Source: Pseudonocardia sulfidoxydans NBRC 16205 (GTDB lineage: Bacteria > Actinomycetota > Actinomycetes > Mycobacteriales > Pseudonocardiaceae). From it: a stretch of DNA of 64,000 nucleotides. Under the pieces are notes generated by a model, which saw only the letters and a list, made by a program, of their open reading frames with translations, was not told where the DNA came from and did not search any database. Every line of letters begins with the position of its first letter. The first letter of the stretch is position 1. Of this stretch, positions 36,560 to 44,944 are shown piece by piece. Where the stretch lies: the NCBI RefSeq assembly GCF_007989085.1, contig NZ_BJVJ01000022.1, forward strand, positions 1-64,000, in the 5' to 3' direction. A program made the translations under genes and the position numbers.

Positions 36560-38044
36560 ATGCCCGGGGCCGCGTCGCTGATCGCCACGGTGCTCGACAC
36601 CGGCACCTTCGTCGGCTGGGACGCCCCACCACCGCCGGTGGCCGACGACGACTACCGGACCGCGCTGGCCGCCGCCGCTCGGCGTAGTGGCGCCGACGAG
36701 GCGATCGTCACCGGTCAGGGCCGGATCGCCGGCCGGGCGGTCGCCGTCGTCTGCAGCGAGTACGGGTTCCTCGGCGGTTCGATCGGCGCGACCGCCGCCG
36801 GCAGGATCGTCGCCGCCGTCGAGCGGGCCACCGCCGCCCGGCTCCCGCTGCTCGCCTCCGCGGCCTCCGGCGGAACGCGGATGCAGGAGGGGACGCCCGC
36901 ATTCGTGCGGATGGCGCCGATCGTCGCCGCGGTGACCGCGCACAAGGCCGCGGGCCTGCCCTACCTCGTCCACCTGCGGCACCCGACCACCGGTGGCGTG
37001 CTCGCCTCGTGGGGGTCGCTCGGCCACGTCACCGTCGCCGAACCCGGCGCCCTCATCGGCTTCCTCGGGCCGACGGTCTACGAGGCGCTGCACGGACGCC
37101 CCTTCCCTGCCGGCGTCCAGACCGCTGAGGCCCTCCACGACCACGGCCTCGTCGACGCGGTGCTGCCGACATCGCTGCTGCGCGGGATCGCCGCGCGCGC
37201 ACTCGCGCTGCTCGCGCCACAACCGCCCGCCACCGACGCCGCCACCCCCGCGCCCACGCCCCGAGGCCCGGTGCCCGAGCCCCCCGCGTGGGAGTCCGTC
37301 CGCCGGACCCGCCACCCGGGCCGGCCGGGGCTGCACGCCGTCCTGCGCCAGGCCGAGGACGCGCTCCCCCTCAGCGGGACCGGGGCGGGCGAGCGCGGCG
37401 AGGCGCTGGTCCTGGCGCTCGTCCGGTTCGGCGGCACGGCCTGTGTGCTCGCCGGCCACGACCGCACCGTCTCCCGGCCGCCGACACCCGCCGACCTGCG
37501 CACCGCGCGCCGCGGGATGCGGCTCGCCGGCGAGCTCGGCCTGCCGTTCGTCACCGTGATCGACACCGCCGGCGCGGAGCTCAGCCCGGCCGCGGAGTGG
37601 GGTGGCCTCGCCGGGGAGATCGCCCGCTGCCTCGCCGACCTGCAGCAACTGCCCGCACCCACGCTCTCGGTGCTGCTCGGCCAGGGCACCGGCGGCGCCG
37701 CGATCGCGCTGCTGCCGGCCGACCGCGTCGTCGCCGCCCGGCACGCCTGGCTCGGGCCGCTGCCGCCCGAGGGCGCCGCCACGATCCGCTTCGGCGACCC
37801 GCGCCGGGCCCCTGAGATCACCGAGGCGCAGCACGTCCGGGCAACCGACCTCCTCGATGCCGGCGTCGTCGACCGGGTGCTCGACGAACTCCCCGACGCC
37901 GCCGACGAGCCGGAGGCGTTCGCCCGCCGCGTCGCCGACGTGATCGCCGAGGAGCTGCGGCGCCTGGGCTCGGGCGACACCGCACTGCGCAGCGCCGAAC
38001 GGGTGGCCCGCGGCCACCGGCTCGTCGCCCTGCCTCCCGCCTGA
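36560..38044 (+). CDS. Fused acyl-CoA carboxylase carboxyltransferase (beta+alpha)
   Basis: A 494-residue protein with two crotonase-like carboxyltransferase halves. First half: SEYGFLGGSIGATAAGRIVA, LPLLASAASGGTRMQEGTPA (AccD-like oxyanion motif) and LIGFLGPTVYEALHG. Second half: LRTARRGMRLAGELGLPFVT, VIDTAGAELSPAAEWGGLAG and SVLLGQGTGGAAIALLPADR (AccA-like). The zinc finger of true AccD is absent, and no biotin carboxylase or carrier protein is encoded here. It may use an outside biotin carrier or be a decarboxylase such as the MdcD/E type. ATG at 36560 follows GGAGG with 8 bases; the GTG at 36557 is an alternative. Convergent with the NmrA gene. Confidence 0.87.
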   Translation: MPGAASLIATVLDTGTFVGWDAPPPPVADDDYRTALAAAARRSGADEAIVTGQGRIAGRAVAVVCSEYGFLGGSIGATAAGRIVAAVERATAARLPLLASAASGGTRMQEGTPAFVRMAPIVAAVTAHKAAGLPYLVHLRHPTTGGVLASWGSLGHVTVAEPGALIGFLGPTVYEALHGRPFPAGVQTAEALHDHGLVDAVLPTSLLRGIAARALALLAPQPPATDAATPAPTPRGPVPEPPAWESVRRTRHPGRPGLHAVLRQAEDALPLSGTGAGERGEALVLALVRFGGTACVLAGHDRTVSRPPTPADLRTARRGMRLAGELGLPFVTVIDTAGAELSPAAEWGGLAGEIARCLADLQQLPAPTLSVLLGQGTGGAAIALLPADRVVAARHAWLGPLPPEGAATIRFGDPRRAPEITEAQHVRATDLLDAGVVDRVLDELPDAADEPEAFARRVADVIAEELRRLGSGDTALRSAERVARGHRLVALPPA

Positions 38045-38065
38045 CCCGGGGAACACGTCCTCCGG

Positions 38066-38083
38066 CGCCGGCCGGGGCCGGCG
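38066..38083. terminator. Terminator between convergent genes
   Basis: A 7-bp stem CGCCGGC / GCCGGCG with a 4-nt loop sits in the 40-bp gap between the carboxyltransferase stop and the NmrA-protein stop, so it can end the long minus-strand operon that begins near 46.4 kb as well as the plus-strand gene. Confidence 0.6.
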
Positions 38084-38084
38084 G

Positions 38085-38945
38085 TCAGCCGGCCCGGTCG
38101 GCGAGGGTCACGAGGTAGTCGTCGAGCGTGCGGGCGGGCCGGCCGAGCAGCGCCTCCAGGACGAACGGCGTCCCGGTGAACCCGAACTCGCGGTAGTGGT
38201 CGGACATGAGCGCGAGACATCGGCCCGCGTGGTCCGCCGCCGCGGCCGGCGGGGCGTCGACGGCCCGGACGGCACGTCCGAGCCGGCGCACCAGGGCCGC
38301 GGCGACGTCGTCGGCGTCGAGGGCCTGCGGCCCGCACAGCTCGAAGGTGCCGCCGCCGAGCCCGTCGGTCGTGAGCAGCACTGCCGCTGCATCGGCGACG
38401 TCGCGGAGGTCCACGTAGGACAGTCGCGCTCCTACCCCCCACGGGCTGGTGAAGCGGCCCGTCCGGCGTACGGCGTCGAGCTGCCCGCCGATGTTGTCGA
38501 GGTAGGCGCAGGGCTGGACGACCCTTCGGTCCACGTCGAGAGCGTCGAGGAACTCCTCCACCCGCAGTTTCTGCCAGTGGTGCGGCATCCGCTCCAGCTG
38601 GGGGCGCAGCACCGAGTGGTAGACGAGCCTTCCCACCCCGGCCTCGCAGGCCTGCCGCGCGAGCCGGGTCGCGCCGGCGAACTCGTCCGCGTCGAAGTTC
38701 GGCCAGATCAGGTACACGGCGCCGCAGCCGCGCAGCGCAGCCATCGTCGCGTCGTCGTCACGCAGGGAGCCGACCACGACCTCCGCACCGAGCGCGGCGA
38801 GCTCCGCAGCGGCGCGCCGGCCCCGCACCAGCGCCCGCACCGGCAGGCCCCGGCGCCGCAGCGCGGCGGTCACGGCGAGGCCGGTCATCCCGCCGGCCGC
38901 GGTCACCAGGATCATCCGCCGGCCGCCGTCGATCCGGTCACGCAC
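38085..38945 (-). CDS. NmrA-like NAD(P)-binding protein
   Basis: A 286-residue extended-SDR/NmrA protein: MILVTAAGGMTGLAVTAALR is the dinucleotide motif, with ALVRGRRAAAELAALGAEVV, VGRLVYHSVLRPQLERMPHH and SYVDLRDVADAAAVLLTTDG following the family order. Members lack a clear catalytic Tyr-Lys and often act as redox sensors or quinone/NAD(P)H oxidoreductases. The GTG at 38945 overlaps the Mo-subunit stop by 8 bases; the ATG at 38915 is an alternative that starts right at the Rossmann strand. It is the last gene of the importer-hydroxylase operon. Confidence 0.85.
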   Translation of the reverse strand: MRDRIDGGRRMILVTAAGGMTGLAVTAALRRRGLPVRALVRGRRAAAELAALGAEVVVGSLRDDDATMAALRGCGAVYLIWPNFDADEFAGATRLARQACEAGVGRLVYHSVLRPQLERMPHHWQKLRVEEFLDALDVDRRVVQPCAYLDNIGGQLDAVRRTGRFTSPWGVGARLSYVDLRDVADAAAVLLTTDGLGGGTFELCGPQALDADDVAAALVRRLGRAVRAVDAPPAAAADHAGRCLALMSDHYREFGFTGTPFVLEALLGRPARTLDDYLVTLADRAG

Positions 38946-41340
38946 TCACCCGCGCCTCGCGCAGCAGGTCGTGGATCGCGCTGGGGCTCAACGGAACCTG
39001 CCGCACCGGTGGCGCACCGAGCGGGCTCAACGCGTCCTCCACCGCCGACGCGATGACCTGCCCGACCGGGATGGTCCCGGCCTCACCGACGCCCTTGATG
39101 CCCAACGGGTTCAGCGGTGACGGCGTCTCCATGTGGATCATCTCGATGTGCGGGACCTCCGTCGCGTAGGGCACGAGGAAGTCCATGAAGCTCGCGTTGC
39201 GCAGCACGCCGTTCTCGTCGTACTCCAGCTTCTCGTAGAACGCGCCGCCCATCCCCTGCGCGACACCGCCCGCGACCTGACCCTCGACGATCATCGGGTT
39301 GATCATGTTGCCGCAGTCGTGCACGCACACGTACCGCTTGACGTCGATGTCGCAGGTGACGGGGTCGACCTCGACGAGCGCGGCGTGCACCCCGTAGGCC
39401 CAGGTCGCGTGCGGCGGGGAGTAGTACTCGGAGACCTCGATGCCGGGGCGTTCCCCGTCGGGCAGCGGTTTGCCGGTGCTGCGTGCCGTCGGCGCGAACT
39501 GGGTGGCCGTCTGCGCGGCCTTGTTGAACGCATAGCGAAGCGGGTTGCTCATCGTCGCGACCTCGGCGAGGGTGACACCCCGCGAGCTCGTCCCGCGCAC
39601 GAACGCGCGCCCGTTCTCCAGCTCGATGTCGTCCGGGTCCGCCTCGAGCATGTTGGCCGCGGCCTGCGCGATCCGGGCCCGCGCGCTCACTGCGGCGACG
39701 TGGACGGCGTTGCCGCTGACGACGGCGGCACGGCTGGCGAACGTCGCCACGCCCCAGTCAAAGACGCCGGTGTCGCCCTCGACGACGATCACGTCCTCGG
39801 GCCGCACACCGATCTGGTCGGCGACGATCTGCGCCCACGCCGTCTCGTGGCCCTGCCCCTGCGCGGTGAGCCCGGTGTTGACGTAGGCCTTCCCGGTGAT
39901 CGGGTGCAGCCGGATCTTCGCGCCCTCGTACGGACCGAGCCCGGTTCCCTCGACGTAGAACGACAGGCCGAGGCCGAGCAGGCGGCCCTCGGCACGGGCC
40001 TGTTCCTGCTCGGCGCGGATCGCGTCGAGGTCGAGCGCCTTCTCCAGCGCGGCCAGTGCGTCGTCGTAGCGTCCGCTGTCGAGCGTGACCGGCAGCCCGT
40101 CGGCGAAGACCAGGTCCGGGCGGGTGTAGGGGAACTCGTCGGGGGCGATGAAGTTGCGCCGCCGGATCTCGAAGCGGTCGATGCCCAGCTCGGCCGCGAG
40201 CTGGTCCATCGCACGTTCGATCGCGAAGTTCGCCTGTGGGCGTCCGCAACCGCGGTAGGGCGTCACGGGGACCGTCGGGGTGTAGACGCAGTCGAACGTC
40301 ACGTGGATCGCCGGGATGCGGTACGGACCGGCGATCTGGGTGGACGCGACCTGCGCGACGGCGATGCCGTAGGGGATGAACGAGCCGGTGTCGTGCAGGA
40401 ACGTGTCCCGCAGGCCCAGGACGACGCCGTCGCTGGTCGCGGCGAGCTCGATGTCGTGGATCTGGGTCCGCTCGTGGGTCATGTGCACGAAATTCTCGGA
40501 GCGGTCCTCGACCCACTTGACCGGCCGGCGCAGGTCCTTCGCCGCGAACGGCACGAGGATCTCGTTGCTGTACGGGAACACGATCTTGGGCCCGAAGCCG
40601 CCACCGACGTCGGGGGCGACGACGCGCACCTTGTCCTCGTCGAGGTCGAACAGGCTCGACAGGGCGCCGCGCAGGCCGATCGGGGCCTGGGTGCCGTCCC
40701 ACACGGTGAGCTCGCCCGAGACCGCGTCCCAGCGGGCCGCCGTGCTCAGGCATTCCATCGGCGCGGCGGTGCTGCGGTCGACGCGCACCTGGATGCGGGT
40801 GACGTGGTCGGCGGCCGCGAACGCGGCGTCGGGATCGCCGCTGACCTGCACGAGGTGTGCCGCGATGTTGTTCGGGACGTCCTCGTGCACCAGCGGTGCG
40901 CCGTCGAGTGCGGCCTTGGCGGGGTCGACCTCGACCGGCAGGATGTCGTAGTCGATCTCGATCAGCCGCGCCGCGTCCTCGGCGATGTAGCGGTCGTCGG
41001 CGACGACGAACGCGATCGCCTGCCCGACGTGGTAGACGTCCTCGTGCGCGAGCGGGTACTGGGTGCGCGGGTGGCCGATGCACGGGTGCGGGATCAGCAG
41101 CGGCATCGTGACGTCGAGCTCGCCGAGGTCGGCGTGTGTGTAGACGCGGTGCACGCCCGGCAGGGCCCGCGCCGCGGTCGTGTCGAGGTGGGTGATGCGG
41201 CCGCGGGCCACGGCACTGCGGGCGAAGGCGCCGTGCAGCACGCCGTCGAGCGGCAGGTCGTCGACGAATCGGCCGCGGCCGGTGATCAGGCGCGCGTCCT
41301 CGTTGCGCTGGACGCGGGCGCCGAACTGGCGGGTGGACAT
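38938..41340 (-). CDS. Molybdenum hydroxylase large subunit (XDH/CoxL family) 1
   Basis: An 800-residue molybdopterin-binding subunit: FGARVQRNEDARLITGRGRF, FVDDLPLDGVLHGAF, DVGGGFGPKIVFPYSNEILV and VPVTPYRGCGRPQANFAIER. The loop reads PYRGCGRP, unlike form I CO dehydrogenase (AYxCSFR) and close to form II, so CO is not the likely substrate. The catalytic Glu is in KGVGEAGTIPVGQV near the C-terminus. It hydroxylates a heteroaromatic or aldehyde with water as oxygen source, together with the FAD and 2Fe-2S subunits encoded upstream. It sits in the middle of one long operon with an ABC importer, which presumably supplies the substrate. Confidence 0.92.
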   Translation of the reverse strand: MSTRQFGARVQRNEDARLITGRGRFVDDLPLDGVLHGAFARSAVARGRITHLDTTAARALPGVHRVYTHADLGELDVTMPLLIPHPCIGHPRTQYPLAHEDVYHVGQAIAFVVADDRYIAEDAARLIEIDYDILPVEVDPAKAALDGAPLVHEDVPNNIAAHLVQVSGDPDAAFAAADHVTRIQVRVDRSTAAPMECLSTAARWDAVSGELTVWDGTQAPIGLRGALSSLFDLDEDKVRVVAPDVGGGFGPKIVFPYSNEILVPFAAKDLRRPVKWVEDRSENFVHMTHERTQIHDIELAATSDGVVLGLRDTFLHDTGSFIPYGIAVAQVASTQIAGPYRIPAIHVTFDCVYTPTVPVTPYRGCGRPQANFAIERAMDQLAAELGIDRFEIRRRNFIAPDEFPYTRPDLVFADGLPVTLDSGRYDDALAALEKALDLDAIRAEQEQARAEGRLLGLGLSFYVEGTGLGPYEGAKIRLHPITGKAYVNTGLTAQGQGHETAWAQIVADQIGVRPEDVIVVEGDTGVFDWGVATFASRAAVVSGNAVHVAAVSARARIAQAAANMLEADPDDIELENGRAFVRGTSSRGVTLAEVATMSNPLRYAFNKAAQTATQFAPTARSTGKPLPDGERPGIEVSEYYSPPHATWAYGVHAALVEVDPVTCDIDVKRYVCVHDCGNMINPMIVEGQVAGGVAQGMGGAFYEKLEYDENGVLRNASFMDFLVPYATEVPHIEMIHMETPSPLNPLGIKGVGEAGTIPVGQVIASAVEDALSPLGAPPVRQVPLSPSAIHDLLREARVSA

Positions 41341-41343
41341 CGG

Positions 41344-41898
41344 CTATCCCTTCGACGCGATCTCGGCGGCGGCCCGGCGGGTGGCCGCGACGATGCCCAT
41401 GTAGCCCGTGCAGCGGCACAAGTTTCCGGCGAGCTGGGCGCGCAGGCCGTCGTCGGTCTCGGCCAGCTCCTCGTTCTCGACGAGGTGGGTCACCGCCATC
41501 AGGAACCCGGGTGTGCAGAACCCGCACTGCAGGCCGTGGCACTCCCGGAACGCGCGCTGCACCGGGTGCAGCGTGCCGTCGGGCTCGGCGAGGCCCTCGA
41601 CGGTGCGGACCTCCATGCCGTCGACCTGCACGGCCATGGTCAGGCAGGAGCGGGCGGGCATCCCGTCGAGGTGGACGGTGCACGCCCCGCAGACGCCGTG
41701 CTCGCAGCCGACGTGCGTCCCGGTCAGGCCGAGGTCGCCGCGCAGGAAGTCCGACAGCAGCAGGCGGGGTGACACCGCCGCCTCGACCTTTTCCCCGTTG
41801 ACCGTCAGCGAGATCGCGATCCGGTCGTCGGGGCCGTAGCGTGTGTCGCCGTCGACCGGTTCGGCATCGAGGTGGTCCGTGCCGTGGTTGCCGTTCAT
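41344..41898 (-). CDS. Molybdenum hydroxylase 2Fe-2S subunit 1
   Basis: A 184-residue small subunit. The plant-type 2Fe-2S site is VGCEHGVCGACTVHLDG with an earlier-to-later Cys RSCLTM; the second cluster uses CGFCTPGF and CRCTGYMGIV. Both clusters are complete. The N-terminus is about 25 residues longer than usual (MNGNHGTDHLDAEPVDGDTR) and hydrophilic. The ATG overlaps the FAD-subunit stop (ATGA), and the large subunit starts 3 bp after the stop, so the three subunits are made in coupled fashion. Confidence 0.94.
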   Translation of the reverse strand: MNGNHGTDHLDAEPVDGDTRYGPDDRIAISLTVNGEKVEAAVSPRLLLSDFLRGDLGLTGTHVGCEHGVCGACTVHLDGMPARSCLTMAVQVDGMEVRTVEGLAEPDGTLHPVQRAFRECHGLQCGFCTPGFLMAVTHLVENEELAETDDGLRAQLAGNLCRCTGYMGIVAATRRAAAEIASKG

Positions 41899-42767
41899 CG
41901 TGGTCCTCTCGCCCGCGCGGCCGCCCGCGTCAGGACGTCGTTCACCAGCCCGCTCAGCAGGTGGCGCCGGTAGTCGGCACTCGCGGCGGTGTCGTCGACG
42001 GTGGTCACGGCGTCGCGAGCCAGCTCGCCGGCTGCCCGGAACGCCTCGGTGCCCGGCTCGGCCCCGCGCAGCGCCTCCTCGGCCGCGCGCAGCCGCACCG
42101 GGGTGGTGGCGACGCCGCAGGCCGCGAGCCGGGCCCGCGCGATGCGGCCGGCGTCGTCGAGCAGCAGGGTCGCGCCGGCACCGGCGACGGCGAAGTCGCC
42201 GTGCCGACGGGCGAACTCGCGGAACGCCCAGCCCTCCCCCGGCTCGAGGACCGGGAAGGCGACCTCGACCAGCAGTTCCTCGGGCTCGAGCGCGGTGGTG
42301 AAGACGAACTCGAAGAAGTCGGCCGCGGGGATCGTCCGCTCACCCCTCGACGACCGCGCGGTCAGCTCGCCGTCGAGCAGCACGAGCAGGCACGGCAGCT
42401 CGGACGCCGGGTCGGCGTGCGCGACGCTGCCCCCGATCGTCCCGCGGCTCCTGATCACCGGATGGGCGATGTACTCCATCGTCTCGCGGATCAGGGGGTT
42501 GCGGGCGAAGGCGGCCTCGTTGCGTTCGAGGGTCCGCTGGCGGGTCATCGCGCCGACGCGGATCATCCCGTCGCGGGTGTCGACCGTCGCCAGCTCGGCG
42601 ACGCGGCGCAGGTCGATGACCGTGTCGGGGTTGGCGAGCCGGAAGTTCAGGGTGGGAACGAGGCTCTGACCACCCGCGAGGACCACGGAGTCCTCGCACT
42701 CCGCCCGCACCCGCAATGCACCGGCCAGGGTGTCCGGCGCGACGTACTCGTAGCAGGGTGGCTTCAT
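41895..42767 (-). CDS. Molybdenum hydroxylase FAD subunit 1
   Basis: A 290-residue medium subunit of the CoxM/XdhB kind. FAD-binding segments: SVVLAGGQSLVPTLNFRLAN and AHPVIRSRGTIGGSVAHADP, followed by the CO-dehydrogenase flavoprotein C-terminal domain (AVAGAGATLLLDDAGRIARA, GVATTPVRLRAAEEAL). It passes electrons from the iron-sulfur subunit to quinone or oxygen. Unlike the second cluster, gene order here is FAD, 2Fe-2S, Mo. It begins 70 bp after the importer's binding protein, and that gap has no terminator, supporting one transcript. Confidence 0.93.
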   Translation of the reverse strand: MKPPCYEYVAPDTLAGALRVRAECEDSVVLAGGQSLVPTLNFRLANPDTVIDLRRVAELATVDTRDGMIRVGAMTRQRTLERNEAAFARNPLIRETMEYIAHPVIRSRGTIGGSVAHADPASELPCLLVLLDGELTARSSRGERTIPAADFFEFVFTTALEPEELLVEVAFPVLEPGEGWAFREFARRHGDFAVAGAGATLLLDDAGRIARARLAACGVATTPVRLRAAEEALRGAEPGTEAFRAAGELARDAVTTVDDTAASADYRRHLLSGLVNDVLTRAAARARGPR

Positions 42768-42837
42768 CGCCGACCTTCTTCCTTCGTCGTACCGCCGGTC
42801 CGGTGCGCAGCCGCCCGGCCACGGCGCGTCGCGGGGG

Positions 42838-43875
42838 TCACAGCGCGAGCTTCGAGGCGAACTGTGGATACCTGATCGGGTGCTGGGCCAGGATCGCGTC
42901 CTTGTTCTCCGCGGTCATGATGTCCTGGAACACGGTGTTCTGGAACTGCGGCGAACCGCCCTCGACGGCCGTCCGCACGATCTTCGCTGCGATCAGCCCG
43001 GTCTCGGCGGCCGAGTAGAAGCGGGACGCGCGCAGGAAGGGCGTGCCCAGCCACGTCAGCATCTCCTCGTCGGCGTCGCTGGTGACGTGCGTGACGTCGG
43101 TGATGTTGTTCTGCTTCAGGTAGGCGGCGATGCCGTCGCCCATCGTCGCCGCGTAGGAGACGACGATCTTCGCGTCGGGGTGGGCCTGCAGGCCGCGCTC
43201 GACGACGCCGACGGCGGTGTTGCGGTCGAACATGCCCTGCTCGCGCACGACCACCTCGAAGCCGCTGCCCTTGAGCGAGGCGTCGAGGCCCTCGTCGATC
43301 CGCTCGGAGAAGCCCTGGCCGACGACGCCTTGCACGACGATGACCTTGCCCGGCGTGACGTTGGCCTTGAGCCAGTCCCCGACCAGGGTGCCGCCCTTGA
43401 CGGAGTCGAGGTCCGCGACGCCGCTGACGTACGGGTCGAGCGGCCCCGGCCCGGCCCAGAGCGCGAGGCCGACGGGGACGTCGGAGCTCTTCGCCTCACG
43501 GACGCCGTTGAGGGTCGTCTCGATCGTGTTCGGGTTGATGACGACGCCCGCGGCACCCTGGGAGAGCAGGCTCTCGATGTTGCGCAGCTCGGTGGGGCCG
43601 TCGAAGTTCGCCTGCACGACCTTGATCTGGTAGTTGCCGCCGTCGAGACCCATCGCGACGCCCTCGGCGACGTACTTCGTGTAGTCGACGACGCCGTTGA
43701 GCGACAGACCGATCGTCTTGGCGGCGCCGCCCGAGCCGGAACCGGAGCCGGCGGCGGCGCCGGTGCCGGTGCCGCCACCCGAGCCGCACGCGGCGGTGGC
43801 GAGGGCGATGCCGCCCAGCGCGCCGAGGCCGCCCAGCAGCGAGCGACGGGACAGCAGAACGGGGTCCTTGGCCAT
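42838..43875 (-). CDS. ABC importer substrate-binding lipoprotein (CUT2/RbsB type)
   Basis: A 345-residue periplasmic-binding protein of the ribose/galactose type. The signal has twin Arg and a lipobox: LLSRRSLLGGLGALGGIALA then TAACGSG, suggesting Tat export and lipidation. The mature part has KTIGLSLNGVVDYTKYVAEG, ANFDGPTELRNIESLLSQGA, VVINPNTIETTLNGVREAKS and VVSYAATMGDGIAAYLKQNN. CUT2 systems import sugars but also nucleosides, allantoin-like compounds and autoinducers. Being in one operon with a molybdenum hydroxylase argues for a heterocyclic ligand rather than a sugar; that is inference. Confidence 0.9.
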   Translation of the reverse strand: MAKDPVLLSRRSLLGGLGALGGIALATAACGSGGGTGTGAAAGSGSGSGGAAKTIGLSLNGVVDYTKYVAEGVAMGLDGGNYQIKVVQANFDGPTELRNIESLLSQGAAGVVINPNTIETTLNGVREAKSSDVPVGLALWAGPGPLDPYVSGVADLDSVKGGTLVGDWLKANVTPGKVIVVQGVVGQGFSERIDEGLDASLKGSGFEVVVREQGMFDRNTAVGVVERGLQAHPDAKIVVSYAATMGDGIAAYLKQNNITDVTHVTSDADEEMLTWLGTPFLRASRFYSAAETGLIAAKIVRTAVEGGSPQFQNTVFQDIMTAENKDAILAQHPIRYPQFASKLAL

Positions 43876-43919
43876 GATGGTCTCCTTCGGGGATGGCCGG
43901 GCCGGCGCGGTGGAGGGCG

Positions 43920-44942
43920 TCAGCCGGTCCGGCGCGCCGCCCGGATGCGGCGGATCTCCGACGTCGCGGTCACGGCGACCGCGCCGATGAGGATCACGCC
44001 GAGCACCAGCTGGTTGTAGGTGTCGGGAACGTCGAGGAAGGACAGCGAGTCGGTGACCATCGCGACGACGAGCACCCCCAGCACGCCGCCGACGATGCTG
44101 CCGCGGCCGCCGGCGAGCGATGCGCCGCCGAGCACGGCGGCGGCCACGACGGTGAGTTCGAGGCCGACGCCGCCGCGGGGGTCGCCCGCGCCGACGCGGC
44201 CGGCGAACATGACGCCCGCGAGACCGGCGAGCAGGCCGTTGATCGAGTAGAGGGCCATCTTGACCCGGGCGGTCGGGACGCCGGCCAGGAAGGCGGCCTC
44301 CTCGTTGGCGCCGACCGCGTAGACGTTGCGACCGAAGCGTGTGAAGTGCAGCAGCAACGCACCCAGCACGATGACCAGGGCCCACACGATGACCGCGACC
44401 CGGACGCCGAGGACCTCGGCGCGTACCCAGGTCATGCCGGCCGGCATCGGGATGGGTGTGCTGGCCGCGAGGGTGAGGGCGAGCGAGGCGAACACCGCGA
44501 GCCCGCCGAGGGTGAGGATGAACGGCGGCACCTTGAGGTAGGCCACGATCAGGCCCCAGCAGAGCCCGATGACCGCGCCGGCCACGAGACAGACGGCCAC
44601 GACGACGACGGTCGGCAGGCCGTGCAGCACGAAGCTCGCCGTCACGACCCCGCCGACGGAGACGAGGCTGCCGACGGACAGGTCGAGCTGTCCGCCGACC
44701 AGCAGGAGCGTCTGACCGACGACGAGCACGCCGAGCACGGCGTTGGCCGCGAGCAGGCGGCCGATGTTGGCGCCGCTGAGGAACGCCGGGTTGTACACGG
44801 TCGTCACCACGCCCAGCGCGACGACGATGAGGACGAGCGGTGCGTAGATCCGCAGGTGCTCGCGCATCAGCGGCGAGAGCCCACGGCGCTGCAGCGGTGG
44901 GGTGGCCGCGTCGACCTCCGGCGGCACGTCGGTGGTGGTCAT
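43920..44942 (-). CDS. ABC importer permease (CUT2/RbsC type)
   Basis: A 340-residue permease with about nine or ten membrane helices. Family marks: NIGRLLAANAVLGVLVVGQT, LLLVGGQLDLSVGSLVSVGG (conserved D-LSVG), FTRFGRNVYAVGANEEAAFL (the cytoplasmic loop that contacts the ATPase) and GGASLAGGRGSIVGGVLGVL. It forms the channel as a homodimer. ATG at 44942 lies 2 bp after the ATPase stop and the binding protein follows after 44 bp. Confidence 0.93.
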   Translation of the reverse strand: MTTTDVPPEVDAATPPLQRRGLSPLMREHLRIYAPLVLIVVALGVVTTVYNPAFLSGANIGRLLAANAVLGVLVVGQTLLLVGGQLDLSVGSLVSVGGVVTASFVLHGLPTVVVVAVCLVAGAVIGLCWGLIVAYLKVPPFILTLGGLAVFASLALTLAASTPIPMPAGMTWVRAEVLGVRVAVIVWALVIVLGALLLHFTRFGRNVYAVGANEEAAFLAGVPTARVKMALYSINGLLAGLAGVMFAGRVGAGDPRGGVGLELTVVAAAVLGGASLAGGRGSIVGGVLGVLVVAMVTDSLSFLDVPDTYNQLVLGVILIGAVAVTATSEIRRIRAARRTG

Positions 44943-44944
44943 GG

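Noticed and set aside
38938-41340. Form I or form II CO dehydrogenase
   Set aside because: The active-site loop is PYRGCGRP here and PLRGFGIPQ in the second enzyme; neither is AYxCSFR nor the canonical form II AYRGAGR.
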